This document shows, piece by piece, positions 1 to 7,955 of a stretch of DNA of 8,163 nt. The translations under genes and the position numbers were made by a program. The notes below the pieces were generated by a model. That model saw nothing but the letters and a program-made list of their open reading frames with translations. It made no database searches and was not told where the DNA came from. The stretch's first letter is position 1. Each line of letters starts with the position of its first letter. The stretch is from positions 1-8,163 of the forward strand of contig JALTLP010000017.1 in assembly GCA_027001895.1 (NCBI GenBank). Direction: 5' to 3'. The DNA comes from Chromatiales bacterium. GTDB taxonomy: Bacteria > Pseudomonadota > Gammaproteobacteria > UBA6429 > Thiohalophilaceae.

Positions 1-89
1 TTGTCGTTGCGAGGAGTGAAACGACGAAGCAATCTATTTCTGATTTACAGCAAGATTGCCGCAGTCACGTTGTTCTTTCACAATGACAA
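1..89. repeat. REP/MITE-like imperfect inverted repeat
   Basis: The left arm (1-35) begins TTGTCGTTGCGAGGAGTGAA and ends GAAGCAATCT. The right arm (53-89) begins AGATTGCC and ends CACAATGACAA, which is the degenerate reverse complement of the left. The arms agree best at their outer (TTGTC.TTG) and inner (GCAATCT) ends. Palindromes of the type TCATTGCGAGGAG...GAAGCAATCT are dispersed in many proteobacterial genomes as non-coding, probably transposase-mobilised repeats. This copy looks old. It may extend left of the window. As RNA it could fold into a long hairpin and act as a transcription end or mRNA stabiliser for the kinase gene reading toward it. Confidence 0.7.
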
Positions 90-114
90 AATACCAAAAG
101 CAGTTTGTAAGATA

Positions 115-124
115 CTGACGTCAG
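115..124. repeat. Perfect 10-bp palindrome CTGACGTCAG
   Basis: CTGACGTCAG is a perfect palindrome. With one extra A it extends to GATA on the left and TATC on the right. It lies between the REP-like repeat and the 3' end of the histidine kinase gene. It could be a protein-binding site or part of a transcript-end structure. No T-run follows on either strand, so it is not a classical terminator. Confidence 0.35.
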
Positions 125-142
125 ATATCCATCCCAGAAGGC

Positions 143-161
143 GCTTAATATTATAATAAGC
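143..161 (-). terminator. Weak hairpin just after the histidine kinase stop codon
   Basis: GCTTAATATTATAATAAGC can fold with GCTTA pairing to TAAGC, plus an inner TAT/ATA pair across one A-A mismatch. It begins five bases past the stop codon on the minus strand. The stem is AT-rich and has no U-tract, so it is at best a weak intrinsic terminator; the repeat at 1-89 may do more. Confidence 0.3.
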
Positions 162-166
162 AACCG

Positions 167-2842
<2,676 letters not shown>

Positions 2843-3055
2843 AGTCCCGGCGTTGCATCCTGTATGGGAAATTTAAGGAGCCTGATAATGTTTTGTAACG
2901 GCATTTTGCCTGCAAACTTTAGATTTTGGGAAGATTTTTGGGGGGCTTGCCGGGTAATAAAAGCCATATAATTCATATAGATAGATAAAAATTGCTAAGA
3001 AAATCATCTTTTTTGATTAGCGGATTTTGAATATATAAACCTATAGAATACGTTG
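2843..3055. other. Gene-free AT-rich spacer between divergent units
   Basis: No convincing reading frame lies here. The promoter of the leftward kinase must be in it, but no clear -35/-10 pair stands out on the minus strand. Small structures are visible: GGCATTTTGCC near 2899, and GCTAA (2994-2998) facing TTAGC (3017-3021) with an inner TCA/TGA match and a bulge. No attI site, second attC or integrase fragment could be recognised. The right end reads ATACGTTGTTAGAA, and a GTT in it is taken as the left boundary of the cassette-like block. Confidence 0.6.
3013..3039 (+). promoter_or_regulatory. Possible weak sigma70-type promoter upstream of the cassette-like block
   Basis: TTGATT (3013-3018) and TATAAA (3034-3039) are separated by 15 bases, shorter than ideal. 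It points rightward, ends about 50 bases before the first cassette ORF and lies just outside the proposed cassette boundary. It is a candidate for the ancestral promoter of the HPP gene that would now read through the inserted genes first. AT-rich DNA gives such matches by chance, so this is weak. Confidence 0.25.
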
Positions 3056-3077
3056 TTAGAATTGTAAACCATATAAA

Positions 3078-3083
3078 AAGGAA
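3078..3083 (+). promoter_or_regulatory. Shine-Dalgarno site of the first cassette ORF
   Basis: AAGGAA lies about seven bases before the ATG at 3090. It is a strong ribosome site that fixes this start. It lies inside the proposed cassette, so the gene would carry its own translation signal, as most cassette genes do. Confidence 0.7.
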
Positions 3084-3089
3084 ATTAAC

Positions 3090-3521
3090 ATGGCATCAAA
3101 AATTGGAATAAAAATAACTATCGCAAAACTTATTGAGATTGCGTACATAAAGAATAAAGGATTAACAACTAAGATTGTGCGGAAAAAAGGGAAATTCAAA
3201 ATCACAATTGATCAAAATGGAAAAGTTAAACTTCATGGTAGTGCGGGTGTTTTAGCCTTTAATGGCAGTCTTGCCTTAGAGGCCATAGGGGCAAAAGTAA
3301 AATTTGCCACAATTCATTTTTCAAAAGCAGAGGGAAATAGTGCTAATTATAGAGCAAACTTTTCGTTCGCGGGTAATCAAGCAGCTATTCTGATTACTGG
3401 TACACTTAATATAGAAGAACTAATTACTTCCTGCTCAGGGTTGCTGTGTAATGCGGCTAAATTGCTCAATGGCAATAATAAAAGAAATGAAGAACGTTTA
3501 AAAGAAATTATGGAGAATTAA
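3090..3521 (+). CDS. Unknown small protein, first gene of the cassette-like block
   Basis: I do not recognise this 143-residue protein. The N-terminal third is strongly basic (KKGKFK around residue 33) and is followed by alternating, strand-like segments (FKITI, KVKLHG, VKFATIHF, YRANFSF) separated by glycines, suggesting a small beta-rich domain. The segment LNIEELITSCSGLLCNAAKLL (106-126) looks helical and carries C115 and C120. The end is a charged helix (RNEERLKEIMEN). No signal peptide or membrane helix is evident, so it is probably cytoplasmic unless exported by another route. A good ribosome site and a clean uninterrupted frame argue that it is expressed. It ends three bases before the next ORF, so the two are very likely cotranscribed and may act as a pair. 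Codon use is AT-rich, unlike the genes downstream. Confidence 0.8.
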   Translation: MASKIGIKITIAKLIEIAYIKNKGLTTKIVRKKGKFKITIDQNGKVKLHGSAGVLAFNGSLALEAIGAKVKFATIHFSKAEGNSANYRANFSFAGNQAAILITGTLNIEELITSCSGLLCNAAKLLNGNNKRNEERLKEIMEN

Positions 3522-3524
3522 ATA

Positions 3525-3953
3525 ATGAAACGGATATTATTAATTATGGTTTATATTGCTTTAGCATCATGTGTATTTGCAAAAGAGAGTAAAGATCTAT
3601 TTGAGGCTTATAAGGCATATTCAATTCAAATCAAAAATACTAAAACTAATTTTATTATGTCTATGCTTTCTAAAGATAAAGTACAAAAAATAAAAACCTT
3701 AGGTGCAAATGAATTTCCTGTATTGAGTGAGTTTTCACGTGTTTTAAATAAAATAGAAAGCCATTTCCAAAGTATAAAAAATAATATAGGGTGTTTAACT
3801 ATTAATGGTTACGGGGAAAACAATAAACCCATTATACTAAGTATTAAATATTTAAATGAAAATAAAAACTGGGGAATAGATTTTGTTGAGGTTTATTACG
3901 CTGATTCAAATAAAGAATTCCAAAATAAGGCTATTTGCCCAGGTGAGAGTTAA
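3525..3953 (+). CDS. Unknown exported protein, possible lipoprotein, second gene of the cassette-like block
   Basis: This 142-residue protein starts MKRILLIMVYIALASCVFAK, a classical signal peptide. LASC at 13-16 fits a lipobox, which would make C16 the lipidated residue of a lipoprotein. Alternatively, signal peptidase I could cut after VFA (17-19). The mature part is lysine-rich, with a helical stretch (about 22-88) then a strand-rich end (PIILSIKYL, WGIDFVEVYYA). C90 and C138 could form a disulfide in the periplasm. I recognise no family. GGAG at 3512-3515, inside the end of the previous gene, is a ribosome site nine bases before the ATG. The gap to that gene is three bases, so translation may be coupled. 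The stop codon directly abuts the first core of the attC-like site, the compact arrangement seen in integron cassettes. Confidence 0.8.
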   Translation: MKRILLIMVYIALASCVFAKESKDLFEAYKAYSIQIKNTKTNFIMSMLSKDKVQKIKTLGANEFPVLSEFSRVLNKIESHFQSIKNNIGCLTINGYGENNKPIILSIKYLNENKNWGIDFVEVYYADSNKEFQNKAICPGES

Positions 3954-4030
3954 ATCTAACATTTTGTTCAAAGGGGATAACCAGCTGCTGGCTTTGCTCG
4001 GGCTGGTAGCCATTTAGAAAAACGTTATTT
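3954..4030 (+). other. attC-like integron recombination site
   Basis: The 77 bases have the layout of an attC site. R'' is ATCTAAC (3954-3960, fitting RYYYAAC). After a six-base spacer comes L'' TTCAAAGG (3967-3974). L' CC-A-TTT-A-GAA (4010-4019) pairs fully with L'' if A4012 and A4016 are left unpaired, resembling the extrahelical bases of attC. The last core is GTTATTT (4024-4030), which fits GTT but not the full GTTRRRY. A second stem, ACCAGC (3980-3985) with GCTGGT (4002-4007), closes the hairpin. Length is within the known attC range of roughly 57-141 bases. Without a T-run it is not an ordinary terminator. Imperfect R' and absence of an integrase keep confidence below certainty. Confidence 0.65.
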
Positions 4031-4062
4031 ATCGAATTACCCAAACAAAGAGACAGGCTGGA

Positions 4063-4992
4063 ATGAGTTATTTTGAGAAACTAAAGAATTTGCTTGGCAT
4101 AGATCAGTCGGTCAGTACGGCCGAAAAACTGGCATCAACACTGGGTGGGACCATTGGTATTTCCCTGATTAGCTGGATCAGTTACAACATAACGGGGGCC
4201 AGTGGCGCAGCACTGATAGTCCCTTCAATGGGCGCATCTGCGGTGCTGGTTTTTGCAGTGCCTCATGGCAAGCTTTCTCAACCCTGGGCGCTGGTCGGCG
4301 GGCAGTTGAGTTCGGCGGTTGTTGGCGTTAGCTGTTTTTATCTTGTGCCCAACTTGTATCTGGCCGCAGGGCTGGCGGTCGGTCTGGCAATCGGTATTAT
4401 GCACGTATTACGTTGCATACACCCGCCGGGTGGCGCTACTGCACTGGTTGCGGTTGTCGGAACAGCGCAGATCCACGCGCTGGGTTATGGCTATGTACTG
4501 ACACCGGTGATGCTTAATACATTTATTATTCTTGTAACGGCGATAGTGTTTAACAGCTTTTTCCCCTGGCGGCGCTACCCGGTAAGCCTGATGCGCTTTG
4601 CCGATGCCCCGACGGTAACTGACAAAAAATCCGCCCGTTTTATCGACAAGCAATATATTGAACGGGCATTGGCCGATATTGATCTGGTGGTGGATTTAGA
4701 TGCCAACGATTTACAACGGTTGTTTGCACTGACCCTGGAGCATGCCGAAACCCCCACTTTCAGCCCGGCGCAAATCAAACTTGGCCATTACTACACAAAC
4801 AGCAAGCACGGTGCTGAATGGTCGGTGCGGCAAATAATCGACGAAGCACAGTCTGACGACCCGAAAAAAGACATGGTGATTTATCGGGTGGTTGAAGGAC
4901 AGGGGCTTCAAAGTGCTGACAGTTGCACTCGCACCGAGTTTGCCGAATGGGCGGTACGTGAACTGTTTCCCACTCATACAGAAAATAACTAA
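4063..4992 (+). CDS. HPP-family integral membrane protein, possible nitrite transporter
   Basis: This 309-residue protein has an HPP-family membrane domain of about six helices (roughly 24-42, 46-66, 76-94, 97-114, 124-141, 147-166). The signature RCIHPPGGATAL is at 117-128, with HPP at 120-122, and PSMGASAVLVFAVPHG at 54-69 is also typical. Some cyanobacterial and plastid HPP proteins transport nitrite; that role here is inferred from family and from the adjacent nitric-oxide genes. Residues about 190-309 form a soluble, acidic cytoplasmic tail. It does not look like the CBS pairs fused to some HPP proteins, and I do not recognise it. The start has only a modest ribosome site (AGG at 4055-4057). 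The attC-like site ends 32 bases before the ATG, so little native upstream sequence remains and expression may depend on read-through from the cassette genes. Confidence 0.85.
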   Translation: MSYFEKLKNLLGIDQSVSTAEKLASTLGGTIGISLISWISYNITGASGAALIVPSMGASAVLVFAVPHGKLSQPWALVGGQLSSAVVGVSCFYLVPNLYLAAGLAVGLAIGIMHVLRCIHPPGGATALVAVVGTAQIHALGYGYVLTPVMLNTFIILVTAIVFNSFFPWRRYPVSLMRFADAPTVTDKKSARFIDKQYIERALADIDLVVDLDANDLQRLFALTLEHAETPTFSPAQIKLGHYYTNSKHGAEWSVRQIIDEAQSDDPKKDMVIYRVVEGQGLQSADSCTRTEFAEWAVRELFPTHTENN

Positions 4993-5056
4993 AACTTTCT
5001 AAAGTTAGCTAAATTCTTACCGACTTACCTATATGGATGTTTGATATGTGACATTA

Positions 5057-5079
5057 AACATGCATTTAATATGTATGTT
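5057..5079 (+). promoter_or_regulatory. NsrR-like operator
   Basis: Two 11-base halves, AACATGCATTT (5057-5067) and ATATGTATGTT (5069-5079), form an inverted repeat about one central A with 9 of 11 positions complementary. This is the 11-1-11 form of enteric NsrR sites, whose half is close to AAGATGCATTT. It overlaps the probable promoter of the hemoglobin gene, suiting repression. ATGCATTTA recurs as a direct repeat at 5087-5095, overlapping the far edge of TATAAT, and may be an extra half-site. The nsrR-like gene ends the same cluster, implying autoregulation. Confidence 0.7.
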
Positions 5080-5136
5080 ATGTATAATGCATTTAGAACA
5101 GGTCTAAATTCGGATCTAAAATGAAAACAACTCACC

Positions 5137-5141
5137 AGGAG
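5137..5141 (+). promoter_or_regulatory. Shine-Dalgarno site fixing the hemoglobin start
   Basis: AGGAG lies six bases before the ATG at 5148. The in-frame ATG at 5121 has no comparable site and would add nine residues (MKTTHQEKQ) not expected in truncated hemoglobins. The start at 5148 is therefore preferred. Confidence 0.8.
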
Positions 5142-5147
5142 AAACAA

Positions 5148-5513
5148 ATGGCAAGTTTATATGAGCGTTTAGGCGGAGAAGCGGCGGTGGATGCTGCGGT
5201 GGATATTTTTTACCGTAAAGTATTGGCCGATGATCGTGTGAATGGATTTTTTGATGATGTGGATATGGAAGCCCAGGCAGCCAAACAAAAAGGCTTTTTA
5301 ACCATGGTTTTTGGCGGCCCTAACAATTATACCGGCAAAGACATGCGTGAAGGCCACAAGCATTTGGTTGAGCGGGGACTCGATGACAGCCATGTGGATG
5401 CCATTGTTGAATTACTCGGCGCAACCTTAAAAGAGCTTGGCGTAGGCGATGCCGACATTCAGGAAGTTGCCGACCTAGCCAATAGTGTTCGGGATGATGT
5501 GTTAAATCGCTAA
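5148..5513 (+). CDS. Group I truncated hemoglobin
   Basis: This is a 121-residue cytoplasmic heme protein of the 2-on-2 globin fold, probably a nitric oxide dioxygenase converting NO and oxygen to nitrate. It opens with the typical SLYERLGGEAAV. Other family marks are FYRKVLADDRV with Y22 at the distal B10 position, FF at 34-35, the FGGP-N-YTGKDM segment (55-66), and H70 as the likely proximal heme ligand. Aligned from memory with mycobacterial HbN, Q47 falls at E11 and Q43 at E7. These glutamines with Y22 would form a polar distal pocket that stabilises bound oxygen. The reductase gene begins nine bases after the stop, suggesting cotranscription and an electron-donor partnership. Regulation by NsrR is indicated by the upstream palindrome. 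Class assignment is firm; the substrate is inferred. Confidence 0.93.
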   Translation: MASLYERLGGEAAVDAAVDIFYRKVLADDRVNGFFDDVDMEAQAAKQKGFLTMVFGGPNNYTGKDMREGHKHLVERGLDDSHVDAIVELLGATLKELGVGDADIQEVADLANSVRDDVLNR

Positions 5514-5522
5514 GATAAATTT

Positions 5523-6494
5523 ATGACACAGTTGAAGTACAAAGACACGGTTTATACTGTGCCAGATGGTAGTTCCGTGCTCGATACCTTGCTGGATAAT
5601 GGCGAAGACATTCCCAACAGTTGTCGAGCCGGTGCCTGCCAAACCTGTTTAATGCAGGCAACCCATGGCAAGGTTCCGGCTGCTGCACAAAATGGTCTTA
5701 AAGATACGCACAAGGCTAAAAACTTTTTTCTCGCATGTTCCTGTGTACCTCAGGACGATATGGAAGTTTGCCTGCCCGATGTTGAAAAACTAAAATTCGC
5801 CGCCACGGTAACAGAAAAAAATAAACTCAGTGACAATGTTATCGAGTTAAAGCTGAAAACAGACGAGCCCTTAAAATATTACGCTGGCCAATTCGTAACA
5901 TTGTGGCGTGATGATGTGTTAGGTCGTAACTATTCACTGGCAAGCCTGCCGCATGTGGATGACGAGCTTATTTTTCATATTCGTTTAATCGAAAACGGTC
6001 AGTTTACCGGTTGGGTGGCGGACGAGTTAAAGGTGGGTGACCGGCTTCATGTACAGGAACCGGTGGGAGACTGTTTTTATACCCAGGGTAATCCTGAACA
6101 AAGTATTCAACTTATTGGTACCGGTACCGGGCTTGCGCCGTTGTTTGGCATTCTCCGCGATGCACTGCAAAGTGGCCATACAGGTGAAATACATTTATTT
6201 CATGGTGGGCTGGATGCATCGGGATTATATCTGCATGATATGTTAACCCACCTCGCAGAGCACAATTCTAACTTTTATTATCACCCCTGTGTGGTTCATG
6301 CTAACGAAGGCATGGCGAGTAATATTATCGAAGCTGACTTGCTCGAAATTGTTTCGCAAACAGTCAGCAGCCCGGCGGGCTGGAAAAGCTACTTATGTGG
6401 CGATCCGGAAATAGTCAAAAAACTGCGTAAGCAAATTTTTATGGCCGGTAGCAGCATGAACGATATTTATTCAGATCCCTTTGTTTATTCCTGA
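5523..6494 (+). CDS. 2Fe-2S ferredoxin / FAD / NAD(P)H oxidoreductase, likely hemoglobin reductase
   Basis: This 323-residue soluble electron-transfer protein has three modules. The N-terminal plant-type ferredoxin domain (1-88) has C34-x4-C39-x2-C42 and C72, which hold a 2Fe-2S cluster. The FAD-binding barrel (about 91-187) has RNYSLAS (135-141), where R135, Y137 and S138 bind flavin. The NAD-binding domain (about 194-320) has GTGTGLAPL (199-207) and LCGDPE (291-296). The order resembles the reductases of ring-hydroxylating oxygenases and methane/phenol monooxygenases. Here no oxygenase is nearby; its neighbours are a truncated hemoglobin and NsrR. The plausible role is reducing the hemoglobin heme with electrons from NAD(P)H, doing the work of the fused reductase part of flavohemoglobin. 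The ribosome site (TAAGAT) is weak, so translation may be coupled to the gene nine bases upstream. Confidence 0.9.
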   Translation: MTQLKYKDTVYTVPDGSSVLDTLLDNGEDIPNSCRAGACQTCLMQATHGKVPAAAQNGLKDTHKAKNFFLACSCVPQDDMEVCLPDVEKLKFAATVTEKNKLSDNVIELKLKTDEPLKYYAGQFVTLWRDDVLGRNYSLASLPHVDDELIFHIRLIENGQFTGWVADELKVGDRLHVQEPVGDCFYTQGNPEQSIQLIGTGTGLAPLFGILRDALQSGHTGEIHLFHGGLDASGLYLHDMLTHLAEHNSNFYYHPCVVHANEGMASNIIEADLLEIVSQTVSSPAGWKSYLCGDPEIVKKLRKQIFMAGSSMNDIYSDPFVYS

Positions 6495-6533
6495 TAAAAT
6501 AAATAACTCTAACAGCCTGTTTCATGGTGGTTT

Positions 6534-6962
6534 ATGCAACTTACACATCACACCGACTTTTCTCTGCGAGTGCTTGTTTTTCTGGCGGTTCAAAAACAGG
6601 ATGCACTGGTCACCATTAGTGATATCGCAAATGATTTTAATATTGCAAAGAATCATTTAACCAAGGTTGTTCATAAACTTTCTAAATGTGGTTATGTTAA
6701 TACAGTACGTGGTAAAAACGGTGGGCTTTGTCTGGCAAAAGCCCCGGCAGAACTCAATGTGGGCGATATTGTAAAAACAATGGAAGCAAACATCGAAGTG
6801 GTAAATTGCAACAAACCCGTTTGCCCGTTAAGCAATGCTTGTGAACTAAAAGGTATATTAAACGAAGCACAGAGTGCTTTTTTTGCAACACTGGAAAAGT
6901 ACACACTTGCCGATATTGTCCAGCAGCCGGATAAAATTTTAAATTTACTGGATTCGGGTTGA
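6534..6962 (+). CDS. nsrR: NsrR-type Rrf2-family nitric-oxide-sensing repressor
   Basis: This 142-residue winged-helix regulator starts MQLTHHTDFSLRVLVFLA, close to the enteric NsrR start. It has the recognition segment NHLTKVVHKLS (40-50) and the wing VRGKNGGLCL (58-67). The cluster-binding loop NCNKPVCPLSNAC places C92, C97 and C103 with x4 and x5 spacing, as in E. coli NsrR. D8, the fourth cluster ligand known from Streptomyces NsrR, is present, as is R12. The C-terminal helix ends with the family-typical YTLADIV (123-129). NsrR represses NO-detoxifying genes until NO damages its iron-sulfur cluster. It lies 39 bases after the reductase gene with no operator or terminator between them, so it is probably the last gene of the operon its product controls. 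The Rrf2 relative IscR is less likely given the loop and context. Confidence 0.92.
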   Translation: MQLTHHTDFSLRVLVFLAVQKQDALVTISDIANDFNIAKNHLTKVVHKLSKCGYVNTVRGKNGGLCLAKAPAELNVGDIVKTMEANIEVVNCNKPVCPLSNACELKGILNEAQSAFFATLEKYTLADIVQQPDKILNLLDSG

Positions 6963-6980
6963 TTTATTATTAAACTGGTC

Positions 6981-7012
6981 AGCCTGTTTTTATAAGAAAT
7001 AAAAATAGCCTG
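6981..7012. terminator. Possible weak bidirectional transcript end between convergent genes
   Basis: TTTTTAT (6987-6993) can pair with ATAAAAA (6999-7005) across AAGAA, giving an AT-only hairpin with T-runs reading either way. It overlaps the last codons of the leftward gene. AGCCTG flanks it as a direct repeat (6981-6986 and 7007-7012), so there is no GC-rich stem. A terminator is expected between converging genes, but this one is poor. Confidence 0.3.
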
Positions 7013-7955
7013 TAGCTAAAACAAAAAAAGTGACCGTTGCTTTTAGAAAAAATATATTTCTGGTTAGCTTGCTGGTATAGCTTTGTAAATTTTTTTGCAT
7101 TACTTTGTTTATATTGTCGAGCAGAGCAAAGGCGTGTTTAATAGCCTCGGTGCCGGCATGATAGTAATCGGTTGATGATTGGCTGATCGTTTTTGCGTTA
7201 ATAATATTTTGCTCCAGCATATTCAGAAAATGCGTTGTTGACTGTTCATTATCCTGTAATTGTGTAACAGCCTGCTGCCTGAGTGTTTTGTCATTGCTTA
7301 TTGCACTTTTAACATCCCTGCAAACCTCGCTGGAAATGGTTCGTGTACTATTTAACAAGTGGGTAAGTTTTACTCGCATATTGGCATCACATTGCCCGCG
7401 GGTCGCAACACCTGTCCCCATGCCCCGCGCCTGGCCCAGCATTTCGGCCATAAAAGGGAGTTTGCGTAGTGAAGCATTTGCAAGTTTGGCATAAGTGACA
7501 TCCTGTGTGGTTAGCAGACTGGCTGTATCGCCGATGTCATGGGTTAAAAACAATAGCTTCTTGACAAGATCTGTGTGTAATTCAAAACTTTCAGCAGGTT
7601 GTAATTGCATAAGGTTTTGATGAATAAAATTCCATTGCTGCTCAATCGTATTAACTTTATCTTCTATTTGCCATTTATCTTTTTTAGCAACCCGCTTCAG
7701 AATATATTTAATTTCAGAATTTATTTTTTTAGCAAGCGCTTCCAGTTTGGGTTTAAAGCTTGTGTCTCCCTGTAGCAGAGCATTGGCCATGCCGCGATGT
7801 TGTGGAACGTATTCCAGTAAATTGCGTAAATGTTGCAAATCCTGTAGGCCGTTTATCCGGCGTTGCATGACAGTGATAACCTGCTTACGTGTATAAATCA
7901 GAAAGTAAGCCGCAAGCAGAACAAGAATATAACTAAAAGACAGAACCGGGCTCAT
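6990..7955 (-). CDS. Membrane protein with nitrate/nitrite-sensing (NIT)-like motifs, partner of a chemoreceptor
   Basis: This 321-residue, mostly helical protein is bounded by two hydrophobic segments: about 5-21 and 301-321, the second ending at the C-terminus. LRNLLEYVPQHRGMANALLQGD (43-64) and GQARGMGTG (174-182) resemble the RG-containing motifs of NIT domains, which sense nitrate and nitrite. There is no HAMP, kinase or methyl-accepting part. Its start overlaps the stop of the upstream chemoreceptor gene (ATGA), so the two are translationally coupled and probably work as one sensory unit. Positive residues just inside both membrane segments (TRKQVITVMQRR; SKLTR) suggest the large domain faces the cytoplasm, unlike the periplasmic sensing domains of ordinary chemoreceptors. 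AGGGA about ten bases upstream may be the ribosome site. The NIT assignment is by motif resemblance only. Confidence 0.7.
   Translation of the reverse strand: MSPVLSFSYILVLLAAYFLIYTRKQVITVMQRRINGLQDLQHLRNLLEYVPQHRGMANALLQGDTSFKPKLEALAKKINSEIKYILKRVAKKDKWQIEDKVNTIEQQWNFIHQNLMQLQPAESFELHTDLVKKLLFLTHDIGDTASLLTTQDVTYAKLANASLRKLPFMAEMLGQARGMGTGVATRGQCDANMRVKLTHLLNSTRTISSEVCRDVKSAISNDKTLRQQAVTQLQDNEQSTTHFLNMLEQNIINAKTISQSSTDYYHAGTEAIKHAFALLDNINKVMQKNLQSYTSKLTRNIFFLKATVTFFVLATGYFYFL

Larger units (their letters stand above)
3056..4024 (+). mobile_element. Putative solitary integron-type gene cassette with two ORFs and an attC-like end
   Basis: The block is AT-rich unlike the downstream genes. It contains two tightly packed same-strand ORFs, starts at a core-like GTTAGAA (3055-3061) and ends in an attC-like site (3954-4030). 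Integron cassettes exchange between the G and TT of the GTTRRRY core, which gives a 969-base unit from 3056 to 4024. On excision the joined circle would have GTTAGAA facing R'' ATCTAAC, a 6 of 7 complementary match that is better than the present right core GTTATTT. The first start codon lies 34 bases inside the left edge, as is common in cassettes. No integrase or second attC is in the window, so this would be a lone cassette, perhaps inserted at a secondary site. The left edge could instead be the GTT at 3052-3054. Confidence 0.6.
4993..5147 (+). promoter_or_regulatory. Regulatory intergenic region before the hemoglobin operon
   Basis: This 155-base AT-rich stretch contains the NsrR-like palindrome, a near-consensus -10 (TATAAT, 5083-5088), and an upstream TTGATA (5041-5046) that could be a -35 for TTTAAT (5065-5070, spacing 18). 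In the leader, TTTAGA (5092-5097) can pair with TCTAAA (5103-5108) across five bases. TCTAAA recurs at 5115-5120 just before an upstream in-frame ATG. No terminator for the HPP gene is obvious; AACTTTCTAAAGTT just after its stop is a small inverted repeat without a T-run. Confidence 0.55.

Noticed and set aside
2994..3021. GCTAA...TTAGC structure as an attI or second attC site
   Set aside because: The match is only eight paired bases with a five-base bulge, and there is no pair of core sites around it.
3954..4030. Reading the hairpin after the second cassette ORF as an intrinsic terminator
   Set aside because: The stem is interrupted by bulges and an internal loop and is not followed by a T-run. 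The RYYYAAC core and L-arm layout fit attC better.
4408..4977. Several minus-strand open frames under the HPP gene
   Set aside because: They overlap the well-supported HPP coding sequence, lack ribosome sites and show no domain. They are by-products of its higher GC content.
4063..5020. HPP gene as a second integron cassette
   Set aside because: No attC-like fold or RYYYAAC/GTTRRRY pair follows its stop codon, and its base composition matches the genes downstream rather than the AT-rich block.
5121..5147. Upstream in-frame ATG of the hemoglobin gene
   Set aside because: It lacks a ribosome site, whereas AGGAG precedes the ATG at 5148, and the extra nine residues are not globin-like.
6495..6533. 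A separate NsrR operator or promoter directly before nsrR
   Set aside because: The 39-base gap shows no ATGCATTT-type half-sites and no convincing -35/-10 pair, so read-through from the hemoglobin promoter is more likely.
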